Positions 26,457 to 35,774 of a stretch of 64,000 nt of DNA are shown here, in pieces. Each line of letters begins with the position of its first letter. Position 1 is the first letter of the stretch. A program made the translations under genes and the position numbers. Where the stretch lies: NCBI GenBank assembly GCA_002478565.1, contig DLPC01000018.1, forward strand, positions 1 through 64,000, written 5' to 3'. The notes under the pieces were generated by a model, which worked only from the letters and a program-made list of their open reading frames with translations, had not been told where the DNA came from and did no database searches. The stretch is from Flavobacteriales bacterium UBA7468. GTDB lineage: Bacteria > Bacteroidota > Bacteroidia > Flavobacteriales_D > Crocinitomicaceae.

Positions 26457-28763
26457 ATGATTTTCAAGCGCCTCATCAACTTAAAAAGTATTTCAATCAA
26501 AGTATGGGCTTGGCTTTCACTCATCAGCATCCTCGTGTTGACTGCTTTCTTTATATCGGCATTAAAAGAGTTGCGTTTTGATTACAACTTTGAAAAATTC
26601 TTCCCAGACAACGACCAACAAACACATTTCTACAAACAGCATCGCACGCGTTTTGAATCAGACAACGACTTTTTATTGTTGGCCATTGAAAATAAAGCAG
26701 GTGTTTACAACCTAGATTTTTTAAAAAAGATAGATCAATTGACCCAAGAGATCGCTCAAAAGGTTCCGTATGTTGCGCGTGTTTTATCCATCACCAATGC
26801 CAAAGAGGTCAAGATGTATAGTTTTGGCGGCGTCATCCAAGATCCTTACATCCACTTCAAACAACAGTATTTAGCCACCGATCGCTTGCGAATTAAGGGT
26901 ACTCCAGAATTACAAAATACTTTAGTTGCTAGAGACGGACAATCGGTTTGCATTTATATTCGCCACAAAGACTACATCGTTAGAAAACAGAGCGATGTCA
27001 TGCTCGGCAAATTGAAAATGCTCGTCGATCAATACCGTTTTGATGGAGTTCATCTATCGGGCAGGACTCACGGCCAAAAAGTCTATGTGGATCGGATGAT
27101 GGAAGAAATGGTTTTCTTTCTCATGCTCAGCGCTGGCTTGGTCTTGCTCTTTCTATTTTTAACTTTTAGATCATTATGGGGCATGTTTGTACCGATGTCT
27201 GTGATGGTCATGGCCTGCATCTGGCTACTTGGCGGCATGGCTGCACTTGATGAGCCCATCAATATATTATTGGTGACACTGCCTACCATATTATTTGTAG
27301 TAGCAATGGCCGATGTCATTTATATAGTCAGTAGATTTTTACAGGGCTTGCGCGATGGCTACGACAAAATTTCCGCTACCAAAATCACCTATCAGGAAAT
27401 AGCTTTTCCGGCCTTCCTTACTTCCATCACTACCGCTATTGGCTTTGGCAGCCTTTATTTTGTGGAAGTCATGCCCATTCAAGTTTTTGGTATTGTTGCA
27501 GGTATTGGTACGCTCATCGCGTATTTTTTCACGATGTTTTTGTTACCAATTTGCTTTGTAGTCCTACCAGAGCCAACTTACATCCATCAAAAAGCCGAAG
27601 CACCCTATTGGCAAAAATTCTTGCGTTGGACCTTCCAATTTCTGATCCGACAAAGAAGGGCTGTGCTTATCAGCAGCATCGGCATTGCTGTTTTCTGTTT
27701 GTTTGGGATTTCTAAAATACAAAACAACCACTACCTCATGGATGACCTCCATCCAAAAGAACAACTCAAACAAGACTTCCGTTTCATTGATCAACACTAC
27801 GGCGGTATTCGACCTTTTGACATCTCCATAGAAATCAAAGATCCTGAACTCAGTTTCTGGGATCCCGTTGTACTCCAGGAATTGGCGCAAGTGGAAAGCT
27901 ATTTAGAAAAAACCTACGGCGCAGCCATCAAAAACTCATTGGTTCAGAGCCTTTGTATCGCGAATAGAGCCGCACATGGCGGAAACCAACAATTCTTCAA
28001 ATTACCAAGCTCTAAAAGAGAAATAAAACGCTATCGCAGACAACTGCGCATGATTGAAAACGGTGCTTTTTTACATACCATCTTGGACAGCACTGAACGT
28101 TTCGGGCGCATGCACGGAAATCTAGCCGACCTCGGAAGTGCACCTATTCATCAGAAGAATGAGGCCTTTGAACGCTACTGCCAAAAATTAGGCCTGCACG
28201 GAAAAGTACAATATCAGCTTACAGGTGCAGCACACCTGCTCGATCGCAATATTGATTACATTTCTGCAAGTTTGGTGGAAGGCCTGATTTTTTCTGTACT
28301 CTTGATTGCCTTGATCATGGGCTTGGTTTACCGCTCAGTGCGCATGATGCTCATTAGCATGATCCCCAACCTGATTCCGTTGTTGGCAGTGGCAGCCATT
28401 ATGGGTTTTGCAGGCATCGAACTCAAAACCAGCACGGCAGTGATTTTCACGATTGCGTTTGGAATTTCTTACGACGACACCATCCATCTTTTAGCTAAAT
28501 TCAAAATCGAACTCGCCAAAGGCAGCTCGAAATCCTATGCTTTAAAAAGGGCCTATTTAGAACGCGGTAAGGCCATGATTTTGTCGAGCTTGATTTTATG
28601 TTGTGGTTTTTCCATGCTTATATTCTCGACGTTCATGGGTTCATTTTATATGGGCATCCTTATTAGTATTACACTTTTTGTAGCGCTGATTTCCGACCTC
28701 ACTTTACTCCCGGTTCTCGTCTTACTCTTTTTCAAGACGCCAAAAACCACTCCTTCCAACTGA
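26457..28763 (+). CDS. MMPL/RND-superfamily exporter
   Basis: A 768-residue inner-membrane protein with the RND layout: a membrane helix near residues 15-35, a soluble loop to about 200, a cluster of membrane helices (about 210-380), a second soluble loop (about 430-600) and a second helix cluster to the end. The second cluster contains the Asp-rich GISYDDTIHLL motif, typical of the proton-relay helix in MMPL proteins. RND proteins of this single-subunit type export lipids, hopanoids or other hydrophobic molecules using proton flow. No membrane-fusion protein or outer-membrane channel is adjacent, so it probably moves a lipid-like cargo. The 3' end overlaps the next, convergent gene by 32 bp. 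Confidence 0.87.
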   Translation: MIFKRLINLKSISIKVWAWLSLISILVLTAFFISALKELRFDYNFEKFFPDNDQQTHFYKQHRTRFESDNDFLLLAIENKAGVYNLDFLKKIDQLTQEIAQKVPYVARVLSITNAKEVKMYSFGGVIQDPYIHFKQQYLATDRLRIKGTPELQNTLVARDGQSVCIYIRHKDYIVRKQSDVMLGKLKMLVDQYRFDGVHLSGRTHGQKVYVDRMMEEMVFFLMLSAGLVLLFLFLTFRSLWGMFVPMSVMVMACIWLLGGMAALDEPINILLVTLPTILFVVAMADVIYIVSRFLQGLRDGYDKISATKITYQEIAFPAFLTSITTAIGFGSLYFVEVMPIQVFGIVAGIGTLIAYFFTMFLLPICFVVLPEPTYIHQKAEAPYWQKFLRWTFQFLIRQRRAVLISSIGIAVFCLFGISKIQNNHYLMDDLHPKEQLKQDFRFIDQHYGGIRPFDISIEIKDPELSFWDPVVLQELAQVESYLEKTYGAAIKNSLVQSLCIANRAAHGGNQQFFKLPSSKREIKRYRRQLRMIENGAFLHTILDSTERFGRMHGNLADLGSAPIHQKNEAFERYCQKLGLHGKVQYQLTGAAHLLDRNIDYISASLVEGLIFSVLLIALIMGLVYRSVRMMLISMIPNLIPLLAVAAIMGFAGIELKTSTAVIFTIAFGISYDDTIHLLAKFKIELAKGSSKSYALKRAYLERGKAMILSSLILCCGFSMLIFSTFMGSFYMGILISITLFVALISDLTLLPVLVLLFFKTPKTTPSN

Positions 28764-29217
28764 CTATAGCCATCAGCGAAACGAGCAGTGCTCCCCAAAT
28801 GAAATGAAAGCTAGGCAATTCAAACAAGCCTTGGTAATGGAAGAAAAATCCCCAATAAAATAAGAATCCTATTTGGGACAAAATGCTGATCCACATTACA
28901 AAATGAATACAGGTTTCTTGGAAGGTACAACGCTCCGAATGAAATTTAACTTCATCGATCACTTCATGTACGGTTCGGGTAAAAAGAAGGGCCACAAAAA
29001 AAGGCAAGACCTCGTAATCAAACCAATAAAACAGCAATAATACCGCTTGCAACAAACCTGAGCTTAAGATAAGAATTCGATGGGTATGCAATTCTCGGTC
29101 GGTGATGTCTTGATTTGCAATTTTTGCATGAGTCAATGCATCTAGCCCCCAAGCAAGTACAAAAATGCTGGTGCAAATCAAAATGAGTAAAGAAATATGT
29201 TCTGGATCAGGGTTCAT
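28732..29217 (-). CDS. Four-helix membrane protein of unknown function
   Basis: A 161-residue protein with about four predicted membrane segments (near 8-25, 47-80, 105-130 and 135-157) and no signal peptide or lipobox. Between the second and third segments a polar loop holds several His, Cys and acidic residues (VHEVIDEVKFHSERC), which could bind metal; this is speculation. I do not recognise the family. It starts 4 bp after the UbiA-like gene on the same strand, so the pair may work together. It overlaps the RND exporter gene convergently. Confidence 0.65.
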   Translation of the reverse strand: MNPDPEHISLLILICTSIFVLAWGLDALTHAKIANQDITDRELHTHRILILSSGLLQAVLLLFYWFDYEVLPFFVALLFTRTVHEVIDEVKFHSERCTFQETCIHFVMWISILSQIGFLFYWGFFFHYQGLFELPSFHFIWGALLVSLMAIVSWKEWFLAS

Positions 29218-29221
29218 CGCT

Positions 29222-30013
29222 TTAAGAATTGAACCAAAAGGTAAGTATAAAAATCAACAAGCAAGTTAAAATATTGAGGTATTGCGTCCAAATCAGTTTG
29301 CGGTGATTGAGCTGAACTTGCAGTAAGATAAGTGCTTTGTAGAACACCACTACAAACGAGAGCTGAAACAACCATGAAAACGGATCAAAACCGACAAACA
29401 GCAAACAAAGCAATAAACTAAGGATATTAATGAGGTGTAAAAAAAGCAGGGTTTTCGGTACGCCAAGATAAATAGGAAGTGTACGCAATTGCTGTTTGGC
29501 GTCGTGATCAATATCTGAAATATCCCGGATGATACTGCCGTATCCCACTTGTATGGCTACAAACCAAAACAAGAATTGTACTGCGGTGTCATCAAAGGTA
29601 TGTGCGCCAAAGGGCACAAGCGCTGCCCACGAAAAGCCGATTAGTACATTCTTGACCAATAAAAACCTTTTTAAATGAAATCGATGTGTAATAAAAGGCA
29701 GATTGAATTGATACATCACACTGAGCAATGCCATGGCAAAAAGCAATCCAATTTGAAAAGCATTTAAGAAATAAAAACCTAAAACAAGGGTCATGACCAG
29801 CTGTAAGACAAAAATCCGTTGCCAACCTGACTTAAACGGATCCCGAAAATCAAATCCATAGAGCAACCATGTTCCGAGCATGGCGATATACACTGATATA
29901 AGTGCTCGCGCAACAGAGGTCGACTGAATGAGCACGATACCGGATAAAACCAAAGAAATTGCTGCTATTAAAAAAAGCAGCTTAATGAAGTAGCGCTTGA
30001 ACCAATTTTTCAC
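29222..30013 (-). CDS. UbiA-like prenyltransferase family membrane protein
   Basis: A 263-residue protein with about eight membrane helices. The second aspartate-rich motif of UbiA enzymes is clear (RDISDIDHDAKQQLRTLPIYLG, shortened: RDISDIDHDAKQQLRTLP). The first motif is weak: FDFRDP gives DxxD but not the usual NDxxDxxxD. UbiA enzymes join isoprenoid chains to aromatic rings in quinone, haem or pigment synthesis. No quinone pathway gene is adjacent, so the substrate is unknown. The protein is shorter than most UbiA members (about 290-320). Confidence 0.7.
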   Translation of the reverse strand: MKNWFKRYFIKLLFLIAAISLVLSGIVLIQSTSVARALISVYIAMLGTWLLYGFDFRDPFKSGWQRIFVLQLVMTLVLGFYFLNAFQIGLLFAMALLSVMYQFNLPFITHRFHLKRFLLVKNVLIGFSWAALVPFGAHTFDDTAVQFLFWFVAIQVGYGSIIRDISDIDHDAKQQLRTLPIYLGVPKTLLFLHLINILSLLLCLLFVGFDPFSWLFQLSFVVVFYKALILLQVQLNHRKLIWTQYLNILTCLLIFILTFWFNS

Positions 30014-30066
30014 AAACCAAAGATGCGATTATTTAAAGGCAACTTCAAATTGAAATTTGCAGTATT

Positions 30067-30105
30067 CGCAAGTTGAGTTGTGAAAAGCGCAAGTTTAGTT
30101 TTCAA
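30067..30105. repeat. Direct repeat of 18 bp with 21-bp period (possible operator)
   Basis: Two copies beginning CGCAAGTT lie at 30067-30084 and 30088-30105 and agree at 15 of 18 positions. The 21-bp period equals two helical turns, which would place both copies on the same DNA face. They lie in the 240-bp gap between the divergent UbiA-like and TonB-receptor genes. A palindrome, CAAATT-GA-AATTTG, lies nearby at 30046-30059. Confidence 0.4.
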
Positions 30106-30254
30106 CAGTTTAGAATGAGGAAAATCAACTAGTTACTTCGATGTATGATAGCATTACTACTATAATTGTAAAGTATGTTTATAAAAATTTAATATTCAAT
30201 TGATATCAGTCAGGCAAAAGCATGTAAACTTTGTATTCAATAATAAACTACTTG

Positions 30255-32612
30255 ATGATGAAAAGAAAATTATTTGTTGGTTCGCTTTTGACCTTGATTG
30301 GTGGTCAGAGCTTTGCACAGGTCGGTGGTGACATCGATACGACGCGAGAACAAAGTGTGAAAGAAGTTCGTGTCATTTCAAATTATGCCAAAGACAGAAA
30401 AACACCAGTTGCGATGTCTACGGTCAATGCAAAACAAATTTCGGAAGTTTACGGAGGATCTACCGAATTACCAGAAGTTTTAAAGGTTACACCAGGTGTA
30501 TATGCAACAAAAACTGGTGGTGGTGTTGGTGACTCTCGTATCAATATCCGTGGTTTTGACCAAAGAAATGTAGCCGTTACAATCAATGGAATCCCTGTAA
30601 ATGACATGGAAAATGGATGGGTTTATTGGTCTAACTGGGCTGGACTCGGAGATGCTGTCTCTACTATTCAGGTTCAAAGAGGTTTAGGAGCATCAAAACT
30701 TGCCATCAACTCTGTAGGTGGAACCATGAATATCATTACCAAGACCACAGATGCTAAAGCGGGTGCTTCTGTTTTAACTTCGATGACCAACTACGGACAA
30801 TATAAAATAATGGCCTACGCTTCCACAGGTTTGTTGGAAAATGGATTTGCACTTACAACAGTTTTATCCAAAACAGCCGGTGATTCTTATGTTGACGGCA
30901 CTTGGATCAATGGTTACTCTTATTTCTTCACCCTAGCCAAGCAATTGAATGCCAAACAAAGATTGGTATTGACCGGTATTGGGGCTCCTCAATCTCACGG
31001 CCAAAGATCTACAGGTTTAACGCAAGGTCAGATCGATACCTTAGGCATTCGTTACAATGCTGATTATGGTTATTTCGCAGACAGCAGTTTATTCAATGAC
31101 CGCGTTAATTATTACCACAAACCACAGTTTTCTTTGAACCATTATTGGAACATTTCAACTAAAACTAACATCAGCAGTTCCCTCTACTATTCAATCGGAC
31201 ACGGAGGCGGCTCTGGGCGTTTGGGTTCTTCCTACGCTAGAACTGCCAATGGTTTACTCGATATCCAAGCTGCAGTCGATTACAATACTGCCAACCCAAC
31301 AGCAACTAGTGGTGGTGTAAAATATGCACAACGTAATTCAGTGAACAACCATTATTGGACCGGAATTATCTCTACCTTGAATCATAAAATTACACCAACA
31401 ATTGACTTGACTTTAGGATTAGACGCACGTTCATATCGCGGCGAACACTTCAGAGAAGTCAGAGATGTCTTTATCGAAGGTGGACAACGATTTGATGCAG
31501 TCAATGGTTTAGTTGGCGTACATGAATATGCCTCTAATTACGGTAATGTATTTCATGTAACACCAGTTAATCAAAGAGTAGCATACGATAACGACGGTTT
31601 GGTGAAATATGCTGGTCTTTTTGGACAAGCAGAGTACAGTAATGAAGCTCTTTCAGCTTTCGTAACAGGTGCAATCAACATGACTTCGAATCAACGCGTT
31701 GACCGCATGCTTTACATCAACGACACAACAGGCCGCGGTGAACTTTCTGAAAAAGTAAACATTATGGGGTATTCTTTCAAAGGCGGTGCCAACTACAACC
31801 TAAATGAAAACCACAATATTTATTTCAACGCTGGAAAATTCTCAAGAGCACCATTCTGGACTTTTGTTTTTGTCAACAATTCCAATGATGTAGTACAGAA
31901 TTTAGTCAATGAAAAAGCTGAATCCTTTGAATTTGGCTACGGTTATAGAAGTAAAAAAGTAGCCGTTAAATTCAATGCCTATCTAACTAATTGGAAAGAT
32001 AAATCATTGTTATCAGGAAACATTACCGGACCTAACGGAACAATCACACGTGCACTCATGACCGGTGCAAATGCTGTCCACAAAGGAATTGAAGTTGAAT
32101 TCAATACACAGCCAGTGAAAGGGCTAGAAATTGGTGGTATTGTTTCTTTGGGTGATTGGAGATGGAATGGTGATATCAATGCTACGGTATATTCAGAAAT
32201 TGACCCTACTCAGTCTGTTACTGTAACATCTTATGTAGATGGTGTACACGTTGGAGATGCGCCACAGAATCAGTTCGGTTTGCAAGCGCGTTACCAAATT
32301 ACCAAAGGTCTTTATGTCGGTGCTACTTGGGTTTATAACGATAAGTTTTATGCCAATTTTGATCCATCTAAAAAAACAGATCCTGAGGATCGTATCGATG
32401 CTTATCAAATCCCTTCTTACTATAACCTTGATGCCCGTATCGGTTATGAAATCCTGTTGGGTGACCGCACGTTAAACTTAGGAATCCAAGGATTCAACCT
32501 AACAAATGTTCAGTTCTTATCTGATGCCACAGATTTAGATGGTACAACATTTGCCTATGGCTTCCCAGGTTTTGGAAGAAACTTTAACTTTAGCGCTAAA
32601 TTTACTTTCTAA
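30255..32612 (+). CDS. TonB-dependent outer membrane receptor
   Basis: A 785-residue outer-membrane receptor that imports a ligand using energy from TonB. The start at 30255 (MMKRKLFVG) gives a proper signal peptide cleaved near FAQ; a TTG-initiated extension to 30231 is unlikely. A plug domain follows (about 40-165, with DSRINIRGFDQRNVAVTINGIPVND in parts and IQVQRGLGASKLAINSVGGTMNI), then a long beta-barrel ending in FNFSAKFTF, where the final aromatic residue is typical for BAM substrates. There is no N-terminal CarboxypepD-like domain and no SusD partner nearby, so it is more likely a siderophore, vitamin or metal receptor than a polysaccharide transporter. The ligand is unknown. Confidence 0.92.
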   Translation: MMKRKLFVGSLLTLIGGQSFAQVGGDIDTTREQSVKEVRVISNYAKDRKTPVAMSTVNAKQISEVYGGSTELPEVLKVTPGVYATKTGGGVGDSRINIRGFDQRNVAVTINGIPVNDMENGWVYWSNWAGLGDAVSTIQVQRGLGASKLAINSVGGTMNIITKTTDAKAGASVLTSMTNYGQYKIMAYASTGLLENGFALTTVLSKTAGDSYVDGTWINGYSYFFTLAKQLNAKQRLVLTGIGAPQSHGQRSTGLTQGQIDTLGIRYNADYGYFADSSLFNDRVNYYHKPQFSLNHYWNISTKTNISSSLYYSIGHGGGSGRLGSSYARTANGLLDIQAAVDYNTANPTATSGGVKYAQRNSVNNHYWTGIISTLNHKITPTIDLTLGLDARSYRGEHFREVRDVFIEGGQRFDAVNGLVGVHEYASNYGNVFHVTPVNQRVAYDNDGLVKYAGLFGQAEYSNEALSAFVTGAINMTSNQRVDRMLYINDTTGRGELSEKVNIMGYSFKGGANYNLNENHNIYFNAGKFSRAPFWTFVFVNNSNDVVQNLVNEKAESFEFGYGYRSKKVAVKFNAYLTNWKDKSLLSGNITGPNGTITRALMTGANAVHKGIEVEFNTQPVKGLEIGGIVSLGDWRWNGDINATVYSEIDPTQSVTVTSYVDGVHVGDAPQNQFGLQARYQITKGLYVGATWVYNDKFYANFDPSKKTDPEDRIDAYQIPSYYNLDARIGYEILLGDRTLNLGIQGFNLTNVQFLSDATDLDGTTFAYGFPGFGRNFNFSAKFTF

Positions 32613-32648
32613 GTAAGTACAGCTCTAAGCTTAACCAAATCTTAATAC

Positions 32649-32686
32649 AAAAAGCCTTGTCAATCAATTTGGCAAGGCTTTCTTTG
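32649..32686 (+). terminator. Terminator after the TonB receptor gene
   Basis: The stem AAAGCCTTG/CAAGGCTTT with a 12-nt loop is followed by TCTTTG. It ends only a few bases before the ppk1 start codon, so ppk1 must be transcribed by read-through or from a promoter overlapping this hairpin. Confidence 0.7.
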
Positions 32687-32690
32687 TAAT

Positions 32691-34736
32691 ATGAATTTGA
32701 TCAATAGAGAACTCAGCTGGTTATCGTTCAATGAACGCGTCTTACAAGAAGCCCTTGACCCAAATGTTCCGCTCACAGAGCGCATGCGCTTTTTAGGCAT
32801 CTACTCGAATAACCTCGATGAATTTTTTCGGGTACGCGTCGCCAATCTTAAGCGCATGATTGACCTCAAAAATGAAAAGGTACAAGGTTTTAGAGGGACA
32901 GCCGAAGAACTTTATCTTGAGATCAGAAGGGTCGTCATGAAACAACAAGACTTGTTTGAAGCGGCCTATCAACAAATCAAGCAGGACTTTGAACAGCATC
33001 AAATTCATATCATTGATGAAAGCCATTGCGATGAAAACGAATTGATTCAACTGAACGATTTTTTTCATGACAAACTCAAGCATGCGATATTCCCGATATT
33101 ACTCGATAAAAAAAGACCACTACCCCGTTTACGAGACTACGCCATCTACTTGGGTGTAAAAATTACGAGTAAGTCTCGCACAAGATTTGCGCTGATTCAA
33201 GTACCTACAGATTACACAAGATTTTTTGTGCTTCATTCTGCACAAGGCAAGAAGGTTATCCTGATCGATGACATCATCCGTCTTTTTTTAACTGATATTT
33301 TTAGCGTCTACAACCCTATTTATGTCGAAGCATTTACTTTCAAATTCACTAGAGATGCCGAACTAGACCTCGACGATGATTTGTCTTTATCGTTTTTTGA
33401 AAAGATTGAAAAAAGCCTCAAGCAACGCAAAAAAGGACAACCTGTGCGTTTTGTCTATGACGAAAAAATGCCTACCGACCTCCTGGAATTTTTATTGATG
33501 AAATTAGAACTAAAAAAAAGTGTCAATACGATACCAGGTGGGCGCTACCACAACTTCAAAGATTTCATGCGCTTTCCTGATTTCGGCAATAGCGCCTTTA
33601 GATTCAAAAGTCAAACGCCCGTTGCGCATCCTGCGCTCCGAATGGTCAAAAGTAATATTCAAGAAATCATTAAGAAGGACATTTTGTTGCACTTCCCTTA
33701 CCAGCAATTTGACCATATTATTGATTTACTACGAGAAGCCAGCTTGGATCCCAAAGTAAAGGAAATCAAGATCAATATTTATCGAGTTGCAAAGAATTCA
33801 GAGGTAATGAACGCCCTTTTAGCGTGCATATTTAACGGCAAACAAGTGACGGTCGTATTTGAATTACAAGCGCGCTTCGACGAAGAAAATAACTTGTGGT
33901 GGAGTAACCGTCTTAAAGATTTCGGAGCAAATGTCATCTATGGTTTACAAAACCTGAAAGTTCATTCTAAATTATTACAAATCAAGCGCATTCACGAAGG
34001 CAAAACACAGTTTATCACCTATGTCGGAACCGGTAACTTCAACGAAGGTACAGCAACCGTCTACACGGACCTTGCTTTGCTTACGGCTAACAAAGAAATT
34101 TCCAATGAAGTTAGTCGCGTATTTGGCTTATTAGAAAATAACCTTGAAAGACACACATTTAGGCATTTAATGGTCTCACCCTTCAATACGCGTAGAAAGA
34201 TCATTGCACTGATTGAAAGAGAAATCAAATTTGCAAAAGCAAAAAAACCAGCTTCTATAAGAATCAAGATCAATAACTTGACCGATGTAAAGCTCATTGA
34301 AAAGCTATATGCCGCCAGTAAGGCAGGTGTTCAAATTGAAATGATCATTCGAGGAATTTGCTGTCTGAAACCAGGCTTAAAAAATTTGAGTGAAAACATA
34401 ACTGCAATAAGTATCGTTGACCGCTATCTAGAGCACGCGCGCTTTATGATTTTTGGCAACAATGGCTCTACAGAAACCTATATTTCTTCTGCAGATTGGA
34501 TGGAACGAAATTTAGACCAACGCATAGAAGTAGGGACAAAAATTTTAGACCCTGAAATTCAGCAAGAAATAGCCCAAATTTTTGATTTTCAATGGAGAGG
34601 ATCAATCAAAGCTCGAAGTATTTCAGCTGATTATAAAAATTTATACTCAAAAAGAAATCTACCTCCTTTTCATGCCCAACAGGAACTATACAAGTTATAC
34701 GCCGAGCAATTACAGCAAATATCGCAAGATGCCTAA
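32691..34736 (+). CDS. ppk1: Polyphosphate kinase 1
   Basis: A 681-residue enzyme that makes polyphosphate from ATP reversibly. The N-terminal domain opens NRELSWLSFNERVLQEA and contains YSNNLDEFFRVRVANL. The catalytic phosphohistidine is H425 in LKVHSKLLQI, and the second essential His is H582 in YLEHARFMIFG. YVGTGNFNEGTATVYTDLAL is also conserved. Length is typical. It overlaps the convergent glycosyltransferase gene by 27 bp at the 3' end. Confidence 0.97.
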   Translation: MNLINRELSWLSFNERVLQEALDPNVPLTERMRFLGIYSNNLDEFFRVRVANLKRMIDLKNEKVQGFRGTAEELYLEIRRVVMKQQDLFEAAYQQIKQDFEQHQIHIIDESHCDENELIQLNDFFHDKLKHAIFPILLDKKRPLPRLRDYAIYLGVKITSKSRTRFALIQVPTDYTRFFVLHSAQGKKVILIDDIIRLFLTDIFSVYNPIYVEAFTFKFTRDAELDLDDDLSLSFFEKIEKSLKQRKKGQPVRFVYDEKMPTDLLEFLLMKLELKKSVNTIPGGRYHNFKDFMRFPDFGNSAFRFKSQTPVAHPALRMVKSNIQEIIKKDILLHFPYQQFDHIIDLLREASLDPKVKEIKINIYRVAKNSEVMNALLACIFNGKQVTVVFELQARFDEENNLWWSNRLKDFGANVIYGLQNLKVHSKLLQIKRIHEGKTQFITYVGTGNFNEGTATVYTDLALLTANKEISNEVSRVFGLLENNLERHTFRHLMVSPFNTRRKIIALIEREIKFAKAKKPASIRIKINNLTDVKLIEKLYAASKAGVQIEMIIRGICCLKPGLKNLSENITAISIVDRYLEHARFMIFGNNGSTETYISSADWMERNLDQRIEVGTKILDPEIQQEIAQIFDFQWRGSIKARSISADYKNLYSKRNLPPFHAQQELYKLYAEQLQQISQDA

Positions 34737-35774
34737 TTTTTCTTTGAAGGTTTCAAAGGCTTCATCTACAATATAGGATTGCTTCCCTCTTGATTGGAAA
34801 TCCGTTAGGATTCGCTCTAAAATGAGTTTCGTTTCGTCATGATAAGGCAAAGCAGCCGGATTTGCTTGCGTTAACCAATAATTGATTTGTCGGTGATATA
34901 GTAAATCGAGTTCTGGAATGGTCATTGCACCCACTTTTTGCGCTCCTAATGCATTACAAGCCTGTTCATAATGACCTTTCATAGGAATGACCAGTACCTT
35001 TTTTCCTAAAAACATGGCCTCAGCAGGTAATTCAAATCCTGCACCAGCTAAAACACCCGTGCAACTTATTAAACTATTTTGAAAATGATCTTGACTTATT
35101 GGCTTGATAAAAACATCATCAACCCGGTAAGCGTAGGTGGCAAATTTTGAAAAGACCTCCCATTTCACAGGGAATTGTCTTAAAAAATGAATCAGGACAT
35201 CGTCGTGATAGCCAGGTAAATATACGGTGTAATGTCCGTTGTCGACTGGGGTAGCTTGTCTTATTTCCCTTCGGATAACCGGAGTAAACACCTTGTCCTC
35301 ATAAGCTTCGAAATGAAAACCATACTTGGTTTTAGTTGGGACATAATGATGCAACACGTAGCGCCCAAAAGCCATATTTTTATCGGGTTTAGGTGCTCTT
35401 TGATGAATGACGCCCGCCTGATGACTTAATTCGATACACGGCACGCTATTGACTAATGCTGACCAAGCAGAAACTGGTTCAAAATCACTGAGGACTAAAT
35501 CATATTGTGCAATTGGAAAAGACTTAATTTCTTTTATAAAATCTATTGGATGCGTGTTTTTCAATGACTTAACTATACTGATTCCACCCTTCTTCCCACT
35601 CAAAAAAGTCAAGCCAGTACGCTGATAATCGATATGAAACTGCGCTTTTATTTGTGATTGATTGCCCGACACGAGGATATCGACCTGAGCAAATTCTTTC
35701 AAAATAGGAACAATTTCGTGCGCCCTACTTAAATGACCGTTTCCGGTCCCTTGAATGGCATAAAGGATTTTCAT
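34710..35774 (-). CDS. MJ1255-type glycosyltransferase (GT28-like)
   Basis: A 354-residue protein related to UDP-GlcNAc transferases and the MJ1255/VC2487 family. The N-terminal nucleotide-sugar fold opens YAIQGTGNGHLSRAHEI, and the C-terminal donor-binding region contains AGAGFELPAEAMFLGKKVLVIP and KGHYEQACNA. No signal peptide or membrane helix is visible. It overlaps the LpxH-like gene by 4 bp, so the two are translationally coupled and may act in glycolipid or lipid A-like metabolism. Acceptor and donor sugars are not known. Confidence 0.82.
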   Translation of the reverse strand: MKILYAIQGTGNGHLSRAHEIVPILKEFAQVDILVSGNQSQIKAQFHIDYQRTGLTFLSGKKGGISIVKSLKNTHPIDFIKEIKSFPIAQYDLVLSDFEPVSAWSALVNSVPCIELSHQAGVIHQRAPKPDKNMAFGRYVLHHYVPTKTKYGFHFEAYEDKVFTPVIRREIRQATPVDNGHYTVYLPGYHDDVLIHFLRQFPVKWEVFSKFATYAYRVDDVFIKPISQDHFQNSLISCTGVLAGAGFELPAEAMFLGKKVLVIPMKGHYEQACNALGAQKVGAMTIPELDLLYHRQINYWLTQANPAALPYHDETKLILERILTDFQSRGKQSYIVDEAFETFKEKLGILRYLL

